Shown: positions 37,033-48,010 of the stretch, one piece after another
Position numbering within the stretch: the first letter of the stretch is position 1
Layout of the letters: every line of letters starts with the position of its first letter
Assembly: GCA_037176705.1 (NCBI GenBank)
Contig: CM073895.1
Span: 106,590,551-106,654,550, forward strand
Direction: 5' to 3'
DNA length: 64,000 bases
Origin: Molossus alvarezi
Taxonomy: Eukaryota; Chordata; Mammalia; Chiroptera; Molossidae
The notes under the pieces: model-generated
What the model was told of the DNA's origin: nothing
What the model saw: the letters and a program-made list of their open reading frames with translations, nothing else
The model's database searches: none
Program-made: the position numbers and the translations under genes

Positions 37033-37852
37033 GAATGACCGAAAAATGGCGGCGGAGTGAACGGAGCTACACATACCGTCTCCCAGAACCAAACTGGTAT
37101 TACAACTCTAACACAGACAAATCGACAGGAAAAACCAACAGAAAAGCAGTTTGGAGGACCATACAAGGAGGGACACTGACTCCATCCCGGTAGGCTTGCG
37201 AAGGCGCGAGACGGGGCTGGGAGCCCACGGTCGGCAGCTCGGCAGCGGCCTTCGCTGGGAGCAGCGCCCTCGGGTTACACTCCCAGTCGGCTCCACAGCG
37301 CAGCCGGGACAGAGGCTAAAACAGCCACAGCCACTCACCTTGGGCTCCGGCAGAGGGAGGGCAGACTGGACTGGAGCTGTGTCGGGACACTCGGGGTTTG
37401 GAGGGCGCTCGGAGCTTTGGCTGAGTGCAGCCACTCAGGACAGTGGCCACATTGCTCCTTCCCAGGGCTCTGAGGAGAGGCAGCAGCCCCTCCCTCGGAG
37501 ATCCAACCCCACCCTGTGGGCCATTGAAGTGCTAATTGAGGCTCACTAACAACTAACATCTGCCCCACCCTCGTGAAAGCCCCTTGACTGAGCACCAGAC
37601 GGAGTTTTTCAATCAACTGACAACCCAAAACTCATCAATTGACCTAGACTGCTAGCTCCAGGCAAAAAGCTAGAGGATAACAGTACGTTTCCTGGGCTGG
37701 CAACTTTAACCAGGAAAGTAAGACTTGACAGTGGTGTTCAACGTGGGTCCTCCCTCGCTCATCTAAACACAGGAGAGGGAGCCACAAACAGCAGAACACC
37801 AACACCCACAGGGAGAACTTGACAGGCTCCAAAGCCCACAGTGATAGCCAAA
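37033..37852 (+). promoter_or_regulatory. L1 5' UTR / internal promoter, unit C
   Basis: An 820-bp GC-rich leader with the YY1-like AAAATGGCGGC at 37043-37053, nearly identical to that of unit A. Confidence 0.8.
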
Positions 37853-38734
37853 ATGGTGAAACACAGAAACAGAAGTCAAATGAAAGAGCAAGACACCTCC
37901 ACCGAAGATGAGATCAATGTGGAGCAATTAGGCATGTTAACAGAGCTAGAATTCAGAGCCATGATCTTGAGGAAGTTGAACAGCATGAGTAAGGACATAG
38001 AGACACTGAAAATAAGCCAAATGGAAATTAAAAACCAACAAGAAGAGATAAAAAATGACATATCCGAAATGAAAAACACATTGGAAGGTTTAAAAAGCAG
38101 AGTAGGGGAAGCTGAGGACCGGATCAGTGAATTAGAAGACAGGGTAGAAAAAATCAACCAATCAGAAAAACAAAAGGAAAAAACTATTAAAAAACAGGAA
38201 GACAGCTTAAGAGAACTATGGGACAACTGGAAACGGAATAATGTTCGCATCATAGGAGTCCCCGAAGAAGAAGAAAATGAGCAAGGGATAGAGAATATAT
38301 TCAAAAAAATAGTGAGAGAAAACTTCCCTAATTTGGTGAAGGAAGAAGGCATTCATGTCCAAGAAGCACAGAGAGTCCCAAGTAAGAAGAACCCAAACAG
38401 GTCCACACCAAGACACATAGTAATTAAAATGCCACAAATTAAAGACAAAGAGAGAATCCTAAAAGCAGCAAGAGATAAGCAACAGGTTACCTACAAAGGG
38501 AACCCCATAAGGCTCTCAGCGGACTTCTCACAAGAAACACTACAGGCCAGAAGAGAATGGCATGAAGTAATCAAAGTCATGAAAAACAAGAATCTGAATC
38601 CAAGACTACTCTACCCAGCAAGGCTATCATTCAAAATAGAAGATCAAATAAAGAGCTTCCCAGACAAAAAAAGGCTAAGGGAATACATTAGCACCAAACC
38701 AGCACTGCAAGAAATGTTAAAAGGACTGCTGTAA
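37853..38734 (+). CDS. L1-ORF1: L1 ORF1p, unit C
   Basis: An intact 293-residue frame from the ATG at 37853. It differs from unit A at residue 185 (Thr for Ala) and 195 (Gln for His), both near the PRHIVIKMP strand of the RRM-like domain. Domains are as described for unit A. Confidence 0.9.
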   Translation: MVKHRNRSQMKEQDTSTEDEINVEQLGMLTELEFRAMILRKLNSMSKDIETLKISQMEIKNQQEEIKNDISEMKNTLEGLKSRVGEAEDRISELEDRVEKINQSEKQKEKTIKKQEDSLRELWDNWKRNNVRIIGVPEEEENEQGIENIFKKIVRENFPNLVKEEGIHVQEAQRVPSKKNPNRSTPRHIVIKMPQIKDKERILKAARDKQQVTYKGNPIRLSADFSQETLQARREWHEVIKVMKNKNLNPRLLYPARLSFKIEDQIKSFPDKKRLREYISTKPALQEMLKGLL

Positions 38735-38779
38735 TTAGCAGTAGAAATGGGAAGAAAAATAAAACCACACTAAACAAAA

Positions 38780-41700
38780 ATGGCAATAAATAAGTACATA
38801 TCAATAATCACCTTAAACGTAAATGGATTGAATGCTCCCATAAAGAGACACAGAGTAGCTGATTGGATAAGAAAGCATGACTCATCTATATGTTGTTTAC
38901 AAGAGACCCACCTCTCAACAAAAGACTCACATAGGTTGAAAGTGAAGGGATGGAAAAAAATTTTCCGAGCAAATGGAAAGCAAAAAAAAGCTGGGGTAGC
39001 AATTCTCATATCTGATAAAATAGATTTCAAAATGAAGACCATAACTAGAGACAAAGACGGCCACTACATAATCTTGAAAGGATCTATCCAACAGGAAGAT
39101 ATAACCTTGATAAACATATATGCACCCAATATAGGAGCACCAAAATATATTAAAAATCTTCTGGAGGACTTCCAAGGAGAAATCGACAATAATACAATCA
39201 TAGCAGGGGACTTCAACACCCCGTTGACAGCACTGGATAGATCCTCTAGGCAAAAAATTAGCAAGGAAACAGAGACTCTAAATGAAGCACTAGACCAAAT
39301 GGATTTAATAGATATCTACAGAGAATTACACCCCAAAACTACAGAATACACATTCTTCTCAAGTGCACATGGGACATTCTCAAAGATAGACCACATGATA
39401 GGACACAAACTAAATCTCTACAAGTTCAAGAAGATTGAAATCATATCAAGCATCTTCTCAGATCACAATGGCATGAAACTAGAAATCAATTGCAACAAGA
39501 ACATGCAAAGACATTTCAACACATGGAGGCTAAATAGCATGTTATTAAACAATGAATGGGTCACCGAGGAGATCAAGGAAGAAATTAAAAACTTCCTGGA
39601 AACCAATGAAAATGAACACACAACAACACAAAATCTATGGGATGCAGCGAAAGCAGTTCTGAGAGGGAAGTTCATAGCACTACAGGCCTACCTCAAAAAA
39701 CAAGAAAAATTTCTAATTGACTGTCTAACCTCACAACTTAAAGAATTAGAAAGCAAACAAAAAGAAAACCCCAGAGCAAGTAGAAGGAAGGAAATAGTAA
39801 AGATCAGAGCAGAAATAAATGACATAGAGACCAAAAAAACAATTCAAAGGATCAATGAAACAAAGAGCTGGTTTTTCGAAAAGATAAACAAGATTGATGG
39901 ACCCTTAGCTAGACTCACCAAGAAACAAAGAGAGAGAACCCAAATATACAAAATCAGAAATGAAAGAGGAGAAGTAACAACCAACACCACGGAAATACAA
40001 AAGATCGTTAACAACTACTATGAACAACTATATGGCAACAAATTCGACAATCTAAGCGAAATGGACAAATTTCTAGAAACACACAGTCTCCCAAAACTAT
40101 TCCCGGAAGAGATAGAAAACTTGAACAGACCAATAACAACTAAGGAAATTGAAGAGGTAATCCAGACTCTCCCAGCAAACAAAAGCCCAGGCCCAGATGG
40201 TTTCACAGGGGAGTTTTACCGAACATTCCAAAAAGAACTAACACCCATTCTCCTCAAACTATTTCAAAAAATTCAAGAAGAAGGAAGACTTCCAAACACG
40301 TTCTATGAGGCCAGCATAATTCTAATTCTAAAACCGGAAAAAGACACTACGAAGAAAGAAAACTACAGGCCAATATCCCTGATGAACTTAGACGCCAAAA
40401 TCCTGAACAAAATATTAGCAAATCGGATCCAGAAATACATCAAGAAAATTATTCACCATGACCAAGTGGGATTCATTCCAGGGATGCAAGGCTGGTACAA
40501 TATTCGCAAATCAATAAACGTGATACACCACATAAACAAAATGAAGAATAAAAACCACATGATCATATCAATAGATGCTGAAAAAGCATTCGACAAAATC
40601 CAGCATCCATTTCTGATAAAAACGCTCAGCAATGTAGGAATAGAGGGATCATATCTCGACATAATAAAGGCCATATATGAAAGACCTACAGCCAACATCA
40701 TACTCAATGGGCAGAAACTAAAAACATTTCCATTAAGAACAGGAACAAGACAGGGATGTCCACTTTCGCCACTCTTATTTTACATTGTACTGGAAGTCTT
40801 AGCCACAGCAATCAGACATGAAGAAAAAATTAAAGGGATCCAAATTGGAAAGGAGGAAGTGAAACTGTCATTATTTGCAGATGACATGATATTGTACATA
40901 GAAAACCCTAAAGACTCCATCAAAAATCTATTAGACTTAATAAATGAATTTGGCAAAGTAGCAGGATACAAAATTAACGTCAAGAAATCGACGGCATTCT
41001 TGTACATCAATGATGAACTCACAGAAAGAGAAACTGAAAAAACAATCCCATTTACCATCGCTCCAAAAAAATTACGATACCTAGGAATAAACTTAACCAA
41101 AGAAGTAAAGGACCTATTTGCAGAAAACTACAGGTCATTGAAAAAAGAAATAGAGGAAGATATAAAAAAGTGGAAGCACATACCCTGTTCATGGATTGGA
41201 AGAATTAACATAATTAAAATGTCCATACTACCCAAAGCAATCTATAGATTCAATGCAATCCCCATCAAAATACCAACGACATATTTCATAGAACTAGAAC
41301 AAATACTTCAAAAGTTCATATGGAACCAAAAAAGACCTCGAATAGCCACAGCAATCTTGAAAAAGAAGAACAAAGTAGGTGGGATCACAATACCAGATAT
41401 CAGGTTATACTACAAAGCGACTGTAACCAAAACAGCCTGGTACTGGCACAAGAACAGGCATATAGACCAGTGGAACAGAATTGAAAACCCAGAAATGGAC
41501 CCAAGGCAATACGCTCAATTAATATTTGACAAAGGTGGCAAGAGCATACAGTGGAGTCAAGACAGCCTCTTTAATAAATGGTGTTGGGAAAATTGGACAG
41601 CTACATGCAAAAAAATGAAACTAGACCATCAACTTACACCATACACCAAAATAAACTCAAAATGGATAAAAGACTTAATTGTGACCCGTGAATCCATAAA

Positions 41701-42603
41701 AATTCTAGAAGAAAATGTAGGCAACAAAATTTCGGACATCATACGGAGCAGAATTTTCACTGATACATCACCTAAGGCAACAGAAATAAAGGAGAAAATG
41801 AACACATGGGACTACATAAAACTAAAAAGCTTCTGCACAGCAAAAGAAACAATCATCAAAATGGAAAGGCAACCCACTGTATGGGAGAACATCATTGCCA
41901 ATGATGTATCAGATAAGGGGTTAATTTCCAATATATAGAGAGTGCTCATACAACTCCACAAAAGGAAGACAAAGAACCCAATTAAAAAATGGGCAGAGGA
42001 GCTGAATAGACACCTCTCCAAACAGGACATACAAATGGCCAAGAGACATATGAAGAAATGCTCAACATCACTAATCATCAGAGAGATGCAAATTAAAACA
42101 ACAATGAGGTATCACCTCACACCTGTCAGAATGGCCGCCATCAACAAATCATCAAACAACAAGTGTTGGCGAGGGTGTGGAGAAAAGGGGACTCTAATAC
42201 ACTGCTGGTGGGAATGCAGACTGGTGCAGCCGCTATGGAAAACAATATGGTGCTACCTCAAAAATTAAAAATTGAAATTCCATTTGACCCAGTGATCCCA
42301 CTGTTGGGAATATACCCTAAGAAGCCTGAAACACCAATCAGGAAGAATATATGTACCCCCATGTTCATAGCAGCACTATTTACAATAGCTAAGATCTGGA
42401 AACAGCCCAAGTGTCCACCAGTAGACGAATGGATAAAAAAGCTGTGGTACATATACACAATGGAGTACTATGCAGCGGTAAGAAAGAAAGATCTCTTATC
42501 CTTTGAGACGATATGGAGGGACCTGGAAAGTATTATCCTAAGTGAAAGAAGCCAAGCAGAAAAAGACAAATACCACATGATCTCACTTATATACGGAATA
42601 TAA
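38780..42603 (+). pseudogene. L1-ORF2: L1 ORF2, nonsense codon plus frameshift, unit C
   Basis: All catalytic motifs before the stop are retained. Private residue changes include T98I and M219I in the endonuclease region and K462Q just upstream of [11 protein letters not shown] is at 41936-41938. The five-A run at 42260-42264 gives the same frameshift and TAA (42266-42268) as unit B, with the last part read in another frame to 42603. Confidence 0.93.
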
Positions 42604-42865
42604 TGAAATAACAGTCTGAGGAATACAGTAAACCCAGACACATGGAAGTAGGGCACAGACTGACATCCCTCAGAAGAGGGGATGGGGGGTGGGGGGGTGG
42701 GAAGAGATAAACCACAGAACTTATATGCATGTATGCATGACCAATGGACATGGACAACTAAGCCGGGGACAGGGTGGAGGGGGGGGGTGCCAATGGGGTA
42801 AAAAGGTAAAATATCTGTAACAAAAATAAATAAAAAAGCTGTGGTACATATACAAAAAAAAAAAA
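42604..42865 (+). other. L1 3' UTR and composite tail, unit C
   Basis: The G-run cluster is at 42678-42701, AATAAA at 42825-42830, and the 25-bp ORF2-derived stretch at 42830-42854, followed by the A run. The second G-rich patch has lost several bases compared with units A and B. Confidence 0.85.
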
Positions 42866-43902
42866 GAAAAGTTCGTTGTCTCCATGCAAGGAGTAAATCC
42901 ATGAATTGGAAGACACTGACAATACCAAGGGTTTTTCACATTGAACATCTCTGTGAATGAGAACAAGAGGAGTGTTCTAGAGAAAATGCACTTGTGCAGT
43001 GGACCTGGGTATCCATTTCAATTACTGACACACTAACTATGCCCAGTGTGCAGGGCATACTTTACATTGGAGTGTCAAACAGTGTTGTAAGTACATGCAG
43101 GTGTCTGCCTTCTTTCCTATGTGACCAGGAAAGTCAACCTGTACTACTTGATGAGGCAGCCTTTCCACATACTACCTTTTAGCCCTGCATATGTGTTGTT
43201 TGACTGGAAGTGTCTATGAGTCGTCTTGATATCCAACAAAGGCTGGGCTGCAGAAATCAAACACATTGGTTAGGGCAATGTTCAGGTCATGGAAATCTAT
43301 ACCCTATTCAGTTCTACACACATTTTTTAAAGTTGTGAACGAATGAATCAGTGTCATTCTTGGATCCATCATACATTTCACTGTTTGTACCGATTTCCTC
43401 AAAAAACATAAGGAGTAGATACCTGTTTTCTCCTGAGAATTCAAAGTAAACGCTTTCCATCATTGTGAAATGCTGGAATTGTACCTTGTTCATGAATGGA
43501 ATCTCCCGAACCTATCTTTCTAATTCCCTGTGACCAATTCAGCCTATTTCTTGATAACTGCCAAGTACTCAATCCCCTTATTCCAGCCATTAGAACAAAA
43601 AAGGGATCAATTTAAAAGAGGGAGTGTCAGCCTTTGAACAATGGTCATGGATTCACTTGTTTCAAGACTATTTCCCCGAAGAACCTATGGGAATACACTG
43701 ACATAGTCAAAAGTGTTCATGACTGGTGTTCTTTCTGTGCAGAATAATAGAATAACATTCAGTTCAAGAGCAGAATGGAATCCTTAATACGGTTGCAGTG
43801 TCCAATGGACTGTTCAGTGGCTCCCTTTTCAAAGAACTGTGTTCCAATAGACAACCTTCTTCAAATAATATCCAAATATTGAGAAAAAGATTCTAGGGCT
43901 AT

Positions 43903-43919
43903 ACCCGCTTCACACGAAA
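43903..43919 (-). promoter_or_regulatory. CENP-B box-like site, unit C (core intact)
   Basis: TTTCGTGTGAAGCGGGT on the minus strand, with the core complete. Confidence 0.6.
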
Positions 43920-44092
43920 TGGAACCACCAATGTTGTTCAGTTTTTCAGATTCGTGTTCTTAGTACAGTTGTTGAAAGTATTGATTTAAGGAAATGTGGC
44001 TACCTGACTCTTGATAGGTCCTTAGATATACTTTTCACTCTAGTTTGATTGTAGGAGAGTGTATACAAACCAAACCTATTCCAAATGAACTG

Positions 44093-46052
44093 TGTTAGAA
44101 CTCTTCACTTCAGTGGCACCAAAGTCAATTCCATAAAGCCTAGAGCGTGAGGATCCTCAAAGCATCTGTTGTTTTGGTTAAGTGTTTAAGAAATGTCCAT
44201 TTGTAAAGGTGGAATCACACTTAAACTTCGCAGTGTAAGTTTCTTTCCCTTGTTCCAGACAAAGAGACACAAGACTTGCTGGAGCCGTCTTGGATATACT
44301 GAACTATGGGCAAAACTCTGTGAGAGCCAGGGGCCACATTCACTCAGTGGCATGTTTTTCCCTGGGAAGTTAAGTACCTTTGCAGGGAAAGTGTGAACAA
44401 ACATGTTCTAGTCAAACAACTGTTGGAATGAATGAATATTTCCATTTGGGTTAAGTGAATGCACAGATCTTGAGTAACATGAACACTTTAACGTACATTC
44501 TCCTCGTTTTATAGGGAGATCCAGTCATATCATGAAAAGAACAACTAGGACAGAGCACACTTATGTGTAGAATCAAAAGTTATCCCTTTTTGTGTTCTGT
44601 TTGTTCATGGTTTCAAAGATTGGATCGTCTTGAAGCCCATTTTTGAAGGCGATACTTGGAAAGAGTTTGGTTTCTGCTGTAGCAGTTGGTTTCACATGAT
44701 TCTTACTCAGAACAGTGAACCAACGTATATCCAAGACTGAATCAATGGAAAGATTGATAACTACTGGTGTCACACATGTGCATTCCTGAAGCAGTGAAAC
44801 TGAACACATCTAAAGTGATGAAGTTGAAACAATGGTTGTCTCCATGCAAGGAGTAAATCCATGAATTGGAAGACACTGACAATACCAAGGGTTTTTCACA
44901 CTGAACATCTCTGTGAATGAGAACAAGAGGAGTGTTCTAGAGAAAATGCACTTGTGCAGTGGACCTGGGTATCCATTTCAATTTCGTACACACTAACTAT
45001 GCCCGGTGTGCAGGTCATACTTTACATTGGAGTGTCAAACAGTGTTGTAAGTAAATGGAGGTGTCTACCTTCTTTACTATGTGACCAGGAAAGTCAACCA
45101 GTACTAGTTGATGAGGCAGCCTTTCCACATACTACCTTTTTGCCCTGCATATGTGTGTTTGCCTGGAAGTGTCTATGAGTGATCTTGATATCCAACAAAG
45201 GCTGGGCTGCAGAAATCAAACACATTGGTTAGGGCAATGTTGAGGTCATGGAAATCTATACCCTATTCAGTTCTACACACATTCATTAAAGCTGTGACCG
45301 AATGAATCAGTGTCATTCTTGGATCCATCATACATTTCACTGTTTGTACCAATTTCCTCAAACAACATAAGGAGTAGATACCTGTTTTCTCCTGAGAATT
45401 CAAAGTAAACGCTTTCCATCATTGTGAAATGGTGGAATTGTACCTTGTTCATGAATGGAATCTCCCGAACCTATCTTTCTAATTCCCTGTGACAAATTCA
45501 GCCTATTTCTTGATAACTGACAAGTACTCAATCCCCTTATTCCAGCCATTAGAACAAAAAAGGGATCAATTTAAAAGAGGGACTGTCAGTCTTTGAACAA
45601 TGGTCATGGATTCACTTGTTTCAAGACTATTTCCCCGAAGATCCTATGGAAATACACAGGCATAGTCAAAAGTGTTCATGACTGGTATTCTTTCTGTGCA
45701 GAATAATAGAATAACATTCAGTTCAAGAGCAGAATGGAAACCTTAATACGGTTGCAGTGTCCAATGGACTGTTCAGTGGCTCCCTGTTCAAAGAACTGTG
45801 TTCTAATAGACAACCTTCTTCAAATAATATTCAAATATTGAGAAAAAGATTCTAGGGCTATACCCGCTTCACATGAAATGGAACCACCACTGTTGTTCAG
45901 TTTTTCAGATTACGTGTTCTTAGTACAGTTGTTGAAAGTATTGATTTAAGGAAATGTGGCTACCTGACTCTTGATAGGTCCTTAGATATACTTTTCACTC
46001 TAGTTTGATTGTAGGAGAGTGTATACAAACCAAACCTATTCCAAATGAACTG
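44093..46052 (+). repeat. Satellite monomer 14
   Basis: This complete copy is 1,960 bp and is the first 'tgttagaac' copy; that start and 'catctgttg' typify monomers 14-24. Its second half ('ggtattctttctg', 'gttctaatagac', 'aataatattcaaat', 'gttgttgaaag') is shared with monomer 16, 3.9 kb away. The CENP-B-like core at 45862-45878 is lost (TGAA). Confidence 0.95.
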
Positions 46053-48010
46053 TGTTAGAACTCTTCACTTCAGTGGCACCAAAGTCACTTCCATAAAGCC
46101 TAGAGCGTGAGGATCCTCAAAGCATCTGTTGTTTTGCTTAAGTGTTTAAGAAATGTCCATTTGTGAAGGTGGAATCACACTTAAGCTTCGCAGTGTAAGT
46201 TTCTTTCCCTTGTTCCAGACAAAGAGACACAAGTCTTGCTGGTGCAGTCTTGGATATACTGAACTATGGGCAAAACTCTGTGAGAGCCAGGGGCCACATT
46301 CACACAGTGGCATGTTTTTCCCTGGGAAGTTAAGTACCTTTGCAGGGAAAGTGTGAACAAACATGTTCTAGTCAAACAACTGTTGGAATGAATGAATATT
46401 TCCATTTGGGTTAAGTGAATGCACAGATCTTGAGTAACATGAACACTTTAACGTACATTCTCCTCGTTTTATAGGGAGATCCAGTCATATCATGGAAAGA
46501 ACCACTAGGACAGAGCACACTTATGTGTAGAATCAAAAGTTATCCCTTTTTGTGTTCTGTGTTGTTCATGGTTTCAAAGATTGGATCGTCTTGAAGCCCA
46601 TTTTAAGGCGATACTTGGAAAAAGTTTGGTTTCTGCTGTAGCAGTTGGTTTCACATGATTCTTACTCAGAACAGTTCACCAACGTATGGCCAAGACTGAA
46701 TCAATGGAAAGATTGATAACTACTGGTGTCACACATGTGCATTCTTGAAGCAGTGAAACTGAACACATCTAAAGTGATGTAGTTGAAACATTGGTTGTTT
46801 CCATGCATGAGTAAATCCATGAATTGGAAGACACTGACAATACCAAGGGTTTTTCACATTGAACATCTCTGTGAATGAGAACAAGAGGAGTGTTCTAGAG
46901 AAAATGCACTTGTGCAGTGGAGCTGGGTATGCACTTCAATTACGTACTCACTAACTATGCCCGGTGTGCAGGGCATACTTTACATTGGAGTGTCAAACAG
47001 TGTTGTAAGTAAATGGAGGTGTCTACATTCTTTCCTATGTGACCAGGAAAGTCAACCTGTACTAGTTGATGAGGCAGCCTTTCCACATACTACCTTTTAG
47101 CCCTGCATATGTGTGTTTGCCTGGAAGTGTCTATGAGTCATCTTGATATCCAACAAAGGCTGGGCTGTAGAAATCAAACACATTGGTTAGGGCAATGTTC
47201 AGGTCATGGAAATCTATACCCTATTCAGTTCTACACACATTCTTTAAAGTTGTGACCGAATGAATCAGTGTCATTCTTGGATCCATCATACATTTCACTG
47301 TTTGTACCGATTTCCTCAAACAACATAAGGAGAAGATACCTGTTTACTCCGGAGAATTCAAAGTAAACGCTTTCCATCATTGTGAAATGGTGGAATTGTA
47401 CCTTGTTCATGAATGGAATCTCCCGAACCTATCTTTCTAATTCCCTGTGACAAATTCAGCCTATTTCTTGATAACTGACAAGTACTCAATCCCCTTATTC
47501 CAGCCATTAGAACAAAAAAGGGATCAATTTAAAAGAGGGACTGTCAGTCTTTGAACAATGGTCATGGATTCACTTGTTTCAAGACTATTTCCCCGAAGAA
47601 CCTATGGGAATACACTGACATAGTCAAAAGTGTTCATGACTGGTGTTCTTTCTGTGCAGAATAATAGAATAACATTCAGTTCAAGAGCAGAATGGAAACC
47701 TTAATACGGTTGCAGTGTCCAATGGACTGTTCAGTGGCTCCCTGTTCAAAGAACTGTGTTCCAATAGACAACCTTCTTCAAATAATATCCAAATATTGAG
47801 AAAAAGATTCTAGGGCTATAACCGCTTCACACGAAATGGAACCACCACTGTTGTTCAGTTTTTCAGATTACGTGTTCTTAGTACAGTTGTGGAAAGTATT
47901 GATTTAAGGAAATGTGGCTACCTGACTCTTGATAGGTCCTTAGATATACTTTTCACTCTAGTTTGATTGTAGGAGAGTGTATACAAACCAAACCTATTCC
48001 AAATGAACTG
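46053..48010 (+). repeat. Satellite monomer 15
   Basis: This complete copy is 1,958 bp and nearly identical to monomer 17, 3,918 bp away ('cagtggagctgggtatgcac', 'tactcactaac', 'catgcatgagtaaatcc', 'gaaatggtggaattg', 'ttactccggag'). It has the two-base loss 'cccattttaaggcg'. The site at 47820-47836 reads AACCG instead of ACCCG on the plus strand, so its core is lost. Confidence 0.95.

Larger units (their letters stand above)
37033..42865 (+). mobile_element. L1: Full-length LINE-1 retrotransposon, unit C
   Basis: This 5,833-bp copy has its left duplication at 37016-37032 (GAAACATTGGTTGTCTC) and right duplication at 42866-42882 (GAAAAGTTCGTTGTCTC). The right duplication shares the G-to-C change of units A and B and adds 'ca' to 'ag'. 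It carries the ORF2 stop found in all three and the frameshift found in B. Confidence 0.97.
36021..44092 (+). repeat. Monomer 13: 8.07-kb unit C (satellite + SINE + L1), right edge of the L1 block
   Basis: This unit is 8,072 bp. The satellite left of the SINE resembles units A and B. The satellite right of the L1 does not: it has 'gcccagtgtgcag', 'agtacatgcag', 'ttgactgg' and, further on, 'gttgttcag' near 43934, which marks all copies to the right. The switch between the left and right array subfamilies therefore lies within this unit. Confidence 0.96.
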
